Shown piece after piece: positions 5,962-14,154 of a DNA stretch of 14,876 nt (its first letter is position 1; each line of letters starts with the position of its first letter). The notes beneath the pieces are model-generated. The model ran no database searches and was not told the origin of the DNA. It worked only from the letters and a program-made list of their open reading frames with translations. The translations under genes and the position numbers were made by a program. Source of the DNA: an uncultured Erysipelotrichaceae bacterium (GTDB taxonomy: Bacteria > Bacillota_I > Bacilli_A > Erysipelotrichales > Coprobacillaceae); contig URQL01000023.1 of NCBI GenBank assembly GCA_900550005.1, positions 1 through 14,876 of the forward strand, given 5' to 3'.

Positions 5962-6786
5962 ATGTATAAACTTGTTTTATCCGATTTAGATGAAACATTA
6001 CTCGTAAATCATCATGTTCCTAAAATTAATCAAGATATGATCCAAAAAGCACGTGATCGAGGAATTCAATTTGTTCCTTGTACCGGTCGTGGTTACGATA
6101 TGACGATCGACACATTAAAAGAACTGGGAATCTATGATCAAGAACAAGAATATATGATTGGCTTTAATGGCGCACTTATTCTAGAAACAAAAGGTCCAAG
6201 AGAATTGATGTTTGACGGACTCGAATATGATTTAATGAAAAAAATCTTTGATTATGGTAAAAACCTAGATGTATGTATGCTTATCTTCACAACGGAAGAA
6301 TGCTATATCTATCATCCTAATCAAAGTGAAATCGATCGAAAAAATTCTCAAAAAGCAAAATATACTATTTTAGAAAATGATGATATAGAATTTTTAAGAA
6401 ATAAAAGAATAGCTAAAATCAATTATCAAAATACCAATATGGATTATTTAATGAACATCAAAAAGGAGATTGAACCTTTACTAAATCAACAGGTAACTAT
6501 TACGGCTTCATCTAATCGTTATATTGAATTCAATAAAAAAGGGGTAAATAAAGGAACTGGATTAAAATGGCTAGCCAATTACCTAAACATCCCTATTGAA
6601 CAAACCATAGCCATTGGTGACAATTATAATGATGTTGGTATGTTAGAAGTAGCAGGTTTAAGTGTCGCTGTAAGCAGTGCTAATCAAGAAATAAAAGATC
6701 TTTGTGACTATGTTACAACAAAAGATTATTTTGAAGGTGCAGTAAGTGAAACTTTAGAAAAATTTATTTTAAGCAAAAAAGATTAA
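5962..6786 (+). CDS. Cof-type (subfamily IIB) HAD hydrolase
   Basis: This 274-residue cytosolic protein has all HAD phosphatase motifs: DLDETLL at residues 8-14 (nucleophile D8, acid D10), CTGRG at 40-44, the Lys-containing NKGTGLKWL before the last core strand, and GDNYNDVGML from 219 with metal-binding Asp. The long insertion between motifs two and three matches the Cof/IIB class, which dephosphorylates sugar phosphates, FMN or pyridoxal phosphate with broad specificity. The substrate is not predictable. A GTG at 5953 in the same frame is part of the ribosome site GAGGTG; the ATG at 5962, six bases after that site, is the start. A -10-like TATGAT at 5932-5937 lacks a good -35. The gene is divergent from tRNA-His and ends in its own terminator before enolase. 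Confidence 0.92.
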   Translation: MYKLVLSDLDETLLVNHHVPKINQDMIQKARDRGIQFVPCTGRGYDMTIDTLKELGIYDQEQEYMIGFNGALILETKGPRELMFDGLEYDLMKKIFDYGKNLDVCMLIFTTEECYIYHPNQSEIDRKNSQKAKYTILENDDIEFLRNKRIAKINYQNTNMDYLMNIKKEIEPLLNQQVTITASSNRYIEFNKKGVNKGTGLKWLANYLNIPIEQTIAIGDNYNDVGMLEVAGLSVAVSSANQEIKDLCDYVTTKDYFEGAVSETLEKFILSKKD

Positions 6787-6807
6787 TGACTCAATTAATC
6801 TTTTTTT
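6775..6807 (+). terminator. intrinsic terminator of the HAD hydrolase gene
   Basis: AAAAAAGATTAAT and ATTAATCTTTTTT form a 13-base perfect stem around GACTCA, ending in a T-run. The 5' arm includes the last codons and stop codon. It insulates the enolase gene. Confidence 0.85.
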
Positions 6808-6863
6808 GTATGAAATAGAATAAATAGAACATACTAAAAAAGAAAATAAAAGTATTGATTTTT

Positions 6864-6907
6864 AAGTTAGCATATGGTAACTTATATACAGTTAGTATTA
6901 GCTAACT
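6864..6907 (+). repeat. nested inverted repeats in the enolase upstream region
   Basis: Several short arms can pair in competing ways: AAGTTA (6864-6869) with TAACTT (6878-6883), AGTTAG (6890-6895) with CTAACT (6902-6907), and AGTTAGC (6865-6871) with GCTAACT (6901-6907). The stretch also holds TATATA and TTGATT, so it probably contains the enolase promoter, but I cannot assign -35 and -10 boxes with confidence. The GTTAG/CTAAC half sites resemble those at the MATE promoter, with different spacing. Confidence 0.4.
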
Positions 6908-6914
6908 AATGTGA

Positions 6915-8279
<1,365 letters not shown>

Positions 8280-8306
8280 GATTTTAATCAAATAATTTAC
8301 GACTCG

Positions 8307-8337
8307 AGAGCTATCCTTTGATAGCTCTTATTTTTTT
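8307..8337 (+). terminator. intrinsic terminator of eno
   Basis: AGAGCTATC and GATAGCTCT pair perfectly around CTTT, followed by TTATTTTTTT. It lies about 30 bases past the enolase stop. Confidence 0.9.
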
Positions 8338-8341
8338 GTAT

Positions 8342-8379
8342 AAAAAAACTAGAGGTATTTTTAATTATAACCTCTAGTT
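8342..8379 (-). terminator. intrinsic terminator of the C-S lyase gene
   Basis: On the minus strand AACTAGAGGT and ACCTCTAGTT pair perfectly around a 13-base AT-rich loop, followed by a T-run. It faces the enolase terminator, so the convergent genes are separated by back-to-back terminators. Confidence 0.85.
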
Positions 8380-8390
8380 CAATTTATAAA

Positions 8391-9554
8391 TTATCTTTGT
8401 TTATAAGCTTCGATTCCAACTTTAAAGCGTGCTAACCCATCTTCCAATCGTAACTTAGGACAAGCAACATTCATACGAATAAATGGACGCCCATTTTTAC
8501 CATATTCAGCCCCATCAGATAAATATAATCCAGTTTTTTCACGAATAAATTCAACAAGTTCAACACTATCCATTGAAACCTTTGAACAATCGATCCACAT
8601 TAAATAAGTTGCATGACTTTCTATTACATGAAGTTCTGGTAAGTTTTCTTGAACAAATTCAACAACTCTTGCCTTATTTTGATCAATATAACTTCTTAGT
8701 TCATTTAACCAAGGTTCTCCTTTTGTAAAAGCAGTAACTAAAGCTGTCATAGCAAAACTATTTGGTTCAACTTCATCCGTATTAATACCACGGTTTACTT
8801 TATGTCTTAAAACGGGATTAGGAACAACGATACAAGAAGTTTGTAACCCAGCTAAATTAAATGTTTTTGTAGGTGCAATACATGTAATACTATTTTGTTC
8901 ATTTGTTTTTGATACGCTTGCAAAAGGGATATATTCTTTACCTGATTCAACAATATCACAATGAATTTCATCACTTAAAACAATGACATGGTGTTTAGCA
9001 CAAAGATCTCCAATTTTTTGTAACGTTTCTTTATCCCAAATACGACCAATTGGATTGTGTGGATTACATAAAATCATTAATGTTGTTTGTGGTCTTGCGA
9101 GTTTTTCTTCTAAATCTGCAAAGTCAATATGATATTCGCCATTTTCATAGACTAAATCACTTGATAAAACATGTCTACCATTGTTTAAAATTGAATTATA
9201 AAAAATATTATAAACTGGTGATTGAATTAAAACATTTTCGCCTACCGTTGTTACTTTTCTAACAATGGAAGAAATTGCTGGAACGACTCCTGTACAAAAC
9301 ATCATCCACTTAGCATCCATCTTGAAATGATGACGACGATCCCACCAATTTTGAATACTCGTGTAAAATTCTTCTGGTACGATATTATAACCAAAAATAG
9401 CATGATCTACACGTGTATGTAAAGCTTCTACAATTTCTGGTGCGGTTTCAAAATCCATATCCGCTACCCACATTGGTAACTCATTTTCTTTAATATCCCA
9501 TTTATAAGAACCTGTGTTCACCCGATTTGTCATTTTTGAAAAATCATAACTCAT
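8391..9554 (-). CDS. patB: PatB/MalY-type PLP-dependent C-S lyase (cystathionine beta-lyase-like aminotransferase fold)
   Basis: This 387-residue protein belongs to fold-type I PLP enzymes of the MalY/PatB class, which split C-S bonds of cystathionine, cysteine or related thioethers to release a thiol, pyruvate and ammonia. Visible landmarks are NELPMWVADMDFETAP near the N-terminus, CNPHNPIGRIW (PLP-site Asn), LSDEIHCDIV (Asp contacting the pyridine nitrogen) and PTKTFNLAGLQTS with the Schiff-base Lys at about residue 230. RPFIRMNVACP near the end supplies the carboxylate-binding Arg. Length is normal. GGGGAGG lies upstream of ATG 9554. It has its own promoter, and no terminator separates it from the glycosyltransferase gene upstream, so some readthrough is possible. 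Its exact substrate, and any role in methionine synthesis or sulfur-odorant release, is inferred only from family. Confidence 0.9.
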   Translation of the reverse strand: MSYDFSKMTNRVNTGSYKWDIKENELPMWVADMDFETAPEIVEALHTRVDHAIFGYNIVPEEFYTSIQNWWDRRHHFKMDAKWMMFCTGVVPAISSIVRKVTTVGENVLIQSPVYNIFYNSILNNGRHVLSSDLVYENGEYHIDFADLEEKLARPQTTLMILCNPHNPIGRIWDKETLQKIGDLCAKHHVIVLSDEIHCDIVESGKEYIPFASVSKTNEQNSITCIAPTKTFNLAGLQTSCIVVPNPVLRHKVNRGINTDEVEPNSFAMTALVTAFTKGEPWLNELRSYIDQNKARVVEFVQENLPELHVIESHATYLMWIDCSKVSMDSVELVEFIREKTGLYLSDGAEYGKNGRPFIRMNVACPKLRLEDGLARFKVGIEAYKQR

Positions 9555-9581
9555 TGTTTATACCTCCCCTTTATACGCATA

Positions 9582-9609
9582 ATGATAGCATACTGTCCTA
9601 TTTTTGCAA
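9582..9609 (-). promoter_or_regulatory. promoter of the C-S lyase gene
   Basis: On the minus strand TTGCAA (-35) is followed after 16 bases by TATCAT (-10). Initiation near 9575 would give a leader of about 20 bases carrying the GGGGAGG ribosome site. Confidence 0.6.
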
Positions 9610-9619
9610 GCTAAACGCT

Positions 9620-10342
9620 CTAAAGAGATGTTTTGACTTTTTTCTTTTTCACTCGATAAATTTTCATTTCTAAAAATAAAGATTGTGTTGGCCAACGGTA
9701 ATGTAAAGTATCAATTGTTCTTAATTGATGATGATATTTTTTTGCTATTTTTCTTAAAGTTGAAAAATAAGATTCACTAAGAACATCTTCAAAAGATGCA
9801 TGATAACTTTCAATAGGAAGAACAACACATGCCTTTTTATTCATTTTTAAATAACAAGCATACTCAATTCCATAAAGTTGCCATGAATCACAAACTAAAT
9901 TACTGAATGGATACATTTTTAATGTATCTGTTTTAACAGCAAAAATACTTTCATCTATTCCATCAACTTCCATTGGTTGATTTAAAGGTTGATTTGTCAT
10001 CAACGTGGGTGGTAATCCCGTTTTCGTATTACCATATATTTTTTGATCTTTGACCCCTGCAAATGAGATCAGTCCTACTGTTGGATTTTGCAAATAATAT
10101 TCTTCAATTTTAGATAAAGCAAAATCATCTTCAAAAGCCACATCTTGATGAACAAATAAGCAAATATTTCCTTTTGCTTTTTTTATCGTTACTTGCAGAG
10201 CTTCGATAGCAGAGTGATAATGCTTATCTACTTGTTCAATAATTAAAAATTCATATGCACAATTTTTTTGTTTTTTTAAAGAAGTTGCCAAATACGTATT
10301 ATATAAACGCTTATTTTGGCACATACAAATAATACTAATCAT
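9620..10342 (-). CDS. small GT-A glycosyltransferase-like protein, StrF/Glyco_tranf_2_5 type (FVHQDV motif)
   Basis: This 240-residue protein opens with MISIICMCQNKRLY, a first Rossmann strand of a GT-A fold, and has FLIIEQ at the second strand. FVHQDVAFEDD near residue 63 replaces the usual DxD; an HQDV form is typical of the family named after StrF of streptomycin synthesis. VDGIDESIFAVKTD and CDSWQLYGIEYACYLKMN form the acceptor half. No membrane segment or signal peptide is visible. It lies eight bases after the tandem GT2 gene, with a TAGGTG ribosome site, and is last in the polysaccharide cluster, so it probably adds or modifies a sugar on the same glycan. Donor and acceptor cannot be predicted. 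A Lys-rich tail (KKKKVK) may aid membrane contact. No terminator follows it before the next promoter. Confidence 0.75.
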   Translation of the reverse strand: MISIICMCQNKRLYNTYLATSLKKQKNCAYEFLIIEQVDKHYHSAIEALQVTIKKAKGNICLFVHQDVAFEDDFALSKIEEYYLQNPTVGLISFAGVKDQKIYGNTKTGLPPTLMTNQPLNQPMEVDGIDESIFAVKTDTLKMYPFSNLVCDSWQLYGIEYACYLKMNKKACVVLPIESYHASFEDVLSESYFSTLRKIAKKYHHQLRTIDTLHYRWPTQSLFLEMKIYRVKKKKVKTSL

Positions 10343-10350
10343 TTTATCAC

Positions 10351-11901
10351 CTACTTTATACTATAATCCTTTCTGTTCTCTGTTAAATTTTTATTATAAT
10401 AAGGATCTCCTTGTTGGAAAAAATATTTATAAGTTATGTAAAGCAAATCTAGATCTTGTTGATAAGCCAGTTTAATCGCTAAACGATTTTGTTCACTATT
10501 TAATGTTTTTGATTCTTGATGAATAAGCGTAACATCGGGGTCAAATAAAATCAAATAACCTGCTTCTTGCACTCTTAAACAATAGTCAATATCACTAAAA
10601 AACATTTGATAGTTTTCATTAAATCCATTTAATTGATCAAACAGATCTTTTTTTGTCAATAAAGCTGAACCACTAATTGCACTGTAATTTTGCTTGATAC
10701 TTGCTCTAGACATGTATCCCTGATAGTTTTCATCCATTCCTACAAAAGGATAAATAATTGAAGGATACGTCAATATCGTACCACAATATTGAATCGTTTT
10801 GTTTGGATATAACAGTTTCATTCCTACACAACCAATATCCTCTCGCTTGCATTCGCCTATAATTTGTTCTAACCAACCATAAAATAAAATCTCTATATCA
10901 TTATCTAAAAACAATAAATAATCATAATGAGCAAATTTTGAAGCAAAATTGGCCATTTTAGAATAATGATAACCTCCTTCATATTCAATAATTTGAACAT
11001 TATCAAATAGATTTATTTCTTCATAATAACTTTTAATTTCTTTTGTATCACTATTATTATCTAAAACAATGATCTCAAAACTTGATTTGCGTGTATAACG
11101 AAAAATAGACTTGATACATTTTTGTAAATCCTCTTTATGATCCTTATTTAAAATAATAATAGACACTTTTTTTTCTTGATCACAATATTGACTACGATAA
11201 AAATGGGCGTCCCGTTTTACTTGAACATCTATTTTTTCTTTTTGATAATGTTGTTCTAAAATAGATTTAAAATCCTTATTCAACTCTATTTCTTGCTTCA
11301 AATGAAAAAGAACCTGTGGTAGATGAACAAAATTTATTTGATGATAATTTGATAAAATCGTTTGATAAATCACTTGATTAGGATAAGTCACTTTACTTTG
11401 TTGAATTAAATCTCTTTTAATTAAAACTGCATGATCAATATAAGGATAACTGCGATAATAGTCTAAATTAAAATCCGGTTTATATTTAGGATGAACTGGA
11501 ATTCTCCATTTTTTTAAATCGTGATCTGAATAAACAATTTTCCCAAATCGAGTAGCATCAATCAACCTAGAAAGAGCATCTGATTTTAATTCATCACCTG
11601 CTTCAAGAAACAAAACATATTCTTCATCACACTTTGTTAAATCATAACTTTCATGGAAAATTGAAAAGTTAAAATAAGGATAGTTTTGTTTCCTTAACGA
11701 ATCTAAAGTTGCTTTTAATCGCTTACCATTTTTTATTAAAATAAGGATACTCTTCGTTAACTCTGTGTTATGTAAAGGTAGTTTTCTTTGTTTATTTTGT
11801 TTAATCAAATAAACAAAAAAATCACCGAATAAAAAGAGATCAAGGCTTCTTAAAAGTGTTTTTAATTGTAACTTTTGTTTGTTTTTTAAGCCTTTTATCA
11901 T
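10351..11901 (-). CDS. tandem GT2 family glycosyltransferase, N-terminal domain apparently degenerate
   Basis: From ATG at 11901 this is 516 residues. The C-terminal half (about 245-480) is a complete GT2 domain: VSIIILNKDH, EIIVLDNNSD, LLFLDNDIEI with the DND metal motif, ISGSALLTK, then FFSDIDYCLRVQEAG. It resembles rhamnosyl- or O-antigen-type transferases. The N-terminal half retains a second GT2-like fold (ILILIKNG, LDSLRKQNYP, then YSDHD and KYKPDFNLDYYRSYPYIDH), but its metal motif reads EAGDE, so it may be inactive or structural. No clear membrane helix is seen. The frame extends to a TTG at 11937 inside galU; the ATG is preferred because AAAGGA lies about 12 bases upstream, although that spacing is long. 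An 8-codon mini-ORF bridges from the galU stop to this start. Donor sugar is unknown. Confidence 0.85.
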   Translation of the reverse strand: MIKGLKNKQKLQLKTLLRSLDLFLFGDFFVYLIKQNKQRKLPLHNTELTKSILILIKNGKRLKATLDSLRKQNYPYFNFSIFHESYDLTKCDEEYVLFLEAGDELKSDALSRLIDATRFGKIVYSDHDLKKWRIPVHPKYKPDFNLDYYRSYPYIDHAVLIKRDLIQQSKVTYPNQVIYQTILSNYHQINFVHLPQVLFHLKQEIELNKDFKSILEQHYQKEKIDVQVKRDAHFYRSQYCDQEKKVSIIILNKDHKEDLQKCIKSIFRYTRKSSFEIIVLDNNSDTKEIKSYYEEINLFDNVQIIEYEGGYHYSKMANFASKFAHYDYLLFLDNDIEILFYGWLEQIIGECKREDIGCVGMKLLYPNKTIQYCGTILTYPSIIYPFVGMDENYQGYMSRASIKQNYSAISGSALLTKKDLFDQLNGFNENYQMFFSDIDYCLRVQEAGYLILFDPDVTLIHQESKTLNSEQNRLAIKLAYQQDLDLLYITYKYFFQQGDPYYNKNLTENRKDYSIK

Positions 11902-11924
11902 CTTTTTGGTGATTCCTTTCTCAT
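11898..11924 (-). other. possible 8-codon coupling mini-ORF between galU and the GT2 gene
   Basis: The galU stop TAA shares its last A with an ATG (TAATG). That ATG opens a frame encoding MRKESPKR, whose TGA overlaps the GT2 start in ATGA form. Ribosomes finishing galU could reinitiate here and then at the GT2 gene, which compensates for its poorly spaced ribosome site. The overlaps are seen directly; function is inferred and coincidence is possible. Confidence 0.3.
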
Positions 11925-12826
11925 TATTTCTTTTCAACTAATGAAGTAATGTAATTTTGTACTTTGTCTTTTAAGTCATCACGTTTTAAAGCAAAATCAA
12001 TTGTTGCTTTAATAAATCCAAATTTATCTCCTAAATCGTATCTTAACCCTTCAAAATCATAAGCATAAACGGCTTGACGATCCATTAAACGTTTAATAGC
12101 ATCTGTTAATTGAATTTCATTTCCAGCACCTTTTGTTTGTGTTTCTAATAATTCAAAAATTTCTGGTGTTAAAACATAACGTCCAAGAACAGCTAATTGG
12201 CTAGGTGCTTTTTCTGGATTTGGTTTTTCTACCATGTCTGAAAGTTTAACTAATCTTCCTTGAGCAGGATGTGATTTCGATGGTGCAACAATCCCATATT
12301 TACTTGTTTCTTTTTTATCTACTGTTTGTACACCTACGATAGATGCTTTTGTTTGTTCATATTGATCAATTAATTGTTTTAATGCTGGTTTTCCACCATC
12401 ATTTACAACAACATCATCTCCAAGTAAAATGGCAAATGGTTCATCTCCGATAAATGATTTTGCACATAAAATAGCATCCCCTAATCCTTTAGGTTCTTTT
12501 TGACGGATATAGAAAATGTTTGCTAAATGGGCAATTTCATCAATTTGTTCTAATTGTTGAATTTTTCCAGAAGCTTTTAATCTTTCTTCTAATTCATAAT
12601 TTTTATCAAAATGGTTTTCCATTACATGTTTTGTACTGTTAGTGATAATTAAAATTTCTTCAATTCCACTTTCTACTGCTTCTTCAACGATATATTGAAT
12701 TGTTGGAATATCAACAATCGGTAACATTTCTTTTGGAATTGCTTTTGTTGCAGGTAAAAAACGTGTCCCAAGTCCTGCTGCCGGAATAACGGCTTTTCTA
12801 ATTTTCTTTCCTTTTATTTCAGTCAT
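11924..12826 (-). CDS. galU: UTP--glucose-1-phosphate uridylyltransferase
   Basis: This 300-residue protein is a full-length GalU, making UDP-glucose from UTP and glucose-1-phosphate in the cytosol. The nucleotide-binding signature AAGLGTRFLPATKAIPKEM is near the N-terminus. LLGDDVV carries the metal/nucleotide Asp, VEKP follows at about residue 198, and NEIQLTDAI and RYDLGDKFGF complete the active site and C-terminal block. ATG at 12826 follows AGGAG with about 6 bases between. The leader is A-rich on the coding strand. No terminator separates it from the glycosyltransferase gene 70 bases upstream, and a TATGAT or TAAAAT -10-like box in that gap lacks a good -35, so it probably belongs to the upstream transcript. 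UDP-glucose feeds glycan, glycolipid and teichoic-acid glucosylation, consistent with the three flanking transferases. Confidence 0.97.
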   Translation of the reverse strand: MTEIKGKKIRKAVIPAAGLGTRFLPATKAIPKEMLPIVDIPTIQYIVEEAVESGIEEILIITNSTKHVMENHFDKNYELEERLKASGKIQQLEQIDEIAHLANIFYIRQKEPKGLGDAILCAKSFIGDEPFAILLGDDVVVNDGGKPALKQLIDQYEQTKASIVGVQTVDKKETSKYGIVAPSKSHPAQGRLVKLSDMVEKPNPEKAPSQLAVLGRYVLTPEIFELLETQTKGAGNEIQLTDAIKRLMDRQAVYAYDFEGLRYDLGDKFGFIKATIDFALKRDDLKDKVQNYITSLVEKK

Positions 12827-12896
12827 AATATTCTCCTGTTTTTTTGTTTTTTCTTTTTTTGTTTCTGCAATTATTTTATCATATTTAATAAGTTTA

Positions 12897-14069
12897 TTAA
12901 ACCTTATTTTCTAAAAATAAACCCTCATATTGATTAATAATATATGGCCAATTATAAGCATCTTTTATTCTTTGTTTTGCTTTCTTACCTAATTCTTCAA
13001 TTTCTTCTTCACTCATTGATTGTTCAATTGAATCAATCAAATCAGCTAAATTTCCTTGTTCTTTTGTAAAATATTTTGCTCCATCTAATCCAACTGTATT
13101 ATTAAAATCAACATTCAATAAAATATTTAAAGATGTTGAAGCTAATGATTCAAGCAAAGAAGGGTTTGTTCCACCTACTTCATGACCATGAAGATAAGCA
13201 AATGCATTTTTACGAATTAAATAAAGTAATTTAGAATCATATACAGTTCCTACAAAACAAATACGAGGATCTTTATCAAAATGTGTTTTTTCTTTTAATT
13301 TATTGTAGAATTTATTTTTTTCAACATTCGTAATAATAACAAGTTTACGACGAGTTTTACTTTTCATAAATTCACGAATCATTGTTTCATAATTATTTTC
13401 AGGCACAAATCGACCAACAATTAAATAATAATCATGATTTACAATTCCTTTTTCTTTGTACCAATTATAAAGTATATCTAAATGATCCATAGCATAATTA
13501 TCATCGTGTAAATCTGCACCATAAGCAATAAATTTAGAGATAGGATGATATTTCTTATATTCTTTTAAAACATAATTTTCAATACCTATTGAATCACTAA
13601 TCACTAAATCACTATGCTTAATAATTACTTTTTCTGAATATTTAAGATAAATTTGAATTGGTTTAATCCACTTAGCTCTTTGAAATTCATGACCATCTGG
13701 ATTGATATAAAATAATACTCCAAGCTTTTTCATTCGTTTATAAATTGATTGAAGAAAAGGACCTGCTGTACACCCTAACATATAAATGATAGCCCCTTTA
13801 ATTTTATTTTCTTCAATATAATCTAATGCTTTAGTCATCGCTTTCATATCATAATAAATAACTTTTGCTGGTCCTAACACTTTAGGAACATTCACATTAT
13901 AACAACGTGCTCCATGATATTCAAATTCTTGTTCATTGCTCGCTAAGCAAGCAACATGATATTGTATATCTTTAGATTGTTTTTTGGATACTAAACAATC
14001 GCAAAATGTTTCAAATCCACCATATTTTGCCGGTAACCCTTTACAGCCAACAATAAAAATATGTTTCAT
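12897..14069 (-). CDS. DUF1972-containing GT4-type glycosyltransferase (Cps2T/RgpA-like rhamnosyltransferase family)
   Basis: This 390-residue protein opens with KHIFIVGCKGLPAKYGGFET, the hallmark of the DUF1972 family, which includes rhamnosyltransferases that add an early rhamnose in streptococcal capsule or cell-wall polysaccharide. Further landmarks are YMLGCTAGPF, INPDGHEFQRAKW, the second Rossmann domain starting at YYLIVGRFVPENNYE, and the donor-site block HGHEVGGTNPSLLESLA (GT-B, retaining-type E..E pattern). The start is ATG at 14069; the frame extends three codons to a GTG, but that GTG lies within the AGGTG ribosome site six bases before the ATG. It is the first gene of the polysaccharide unit, behind an extended -10 promoter and after the GH25 terminator. 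Specificity for rhamnose is inferred from family; no dTDP-rhamnose synthesis genes are in this window. Confidence 0.85.
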   Translation of the reverse strand: MKHIFIVGCKGLPAKYGGFETFCDCLVSKKQSKDIQYHVACLASNEQEFEYHGARCYNVNVPKVLGPAKVIYYDMKAMTKALDYIEENKIKGAIIYMLGCTAGPFLQSIYKRMKKLGVLFYINPDGHEFQRAKWIKPIQIYLKYSEKVIIKHSDLVISDSIGIENYVLKEYKKYHPISKFIAYGADLHDDNYAMDHLDILYNWYKEKGIVNHDYYLIVGRFVPENNYETMIREFMKSKTRRKLVIITNVEKNKFYNKLKEKTHFDKDPRICFVGTVYDSKLLYLIRKNAFAYLHGHEVGGTNPSLLESLASTSLNILLNVDFNNTVGLDGAKYFTKEQGNLADLIDSIEQSMSEEEIEELGKKAKQRIKDAYNWPYIINQYEGLFLENKV

Positions 14070-14097
14070 CTTTTTCACCTACTTTTTGTACCTAGCA

Positions 14098-14126
14098 ATT
14101 ATATCATTTTTTTGATTAGATAAAAA
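14098..14126 (-). promoter_or_regulatory. extended -10 promoter of the polysaccharide cluster
   Basis: On the minus strand TGA TATAAT (14098-14106) is a perfect -10 with an extended TGn element. The -35 position 17 bases upstream is only TTTTTA, made of the tail of the preceding terminator. Initiation is predicted near 14091. Confidence 0.7.
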
Positions 14127-14154
14127 GAAAAAAACAAGCTTAAAGCTTGTTTTT
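14126..14154 (-). terminator. intrinsic terminator of the GH25 gene
   Basis: On the minus strand AAAACAAGCT and AGCTTGTTTT pair perfectly around TTA and lead into a T-run. The stem starts at the GH25 stop codon. Confidence 0.88.

Noticed and set aside
9050..9262. Plus-strand open frame of 70 codons
   Set aside because: Antisense shadow of the C-S lyase gene, with no start signals.
12884..12901. Inverted repeat TTTAATAA/TTATTAAA at the end of the DUF1972 transferase gene
   Set aside because: Wholly A/T arms without a T-run on the coding strand; too weak for a terminator and unconvincing as an operator.
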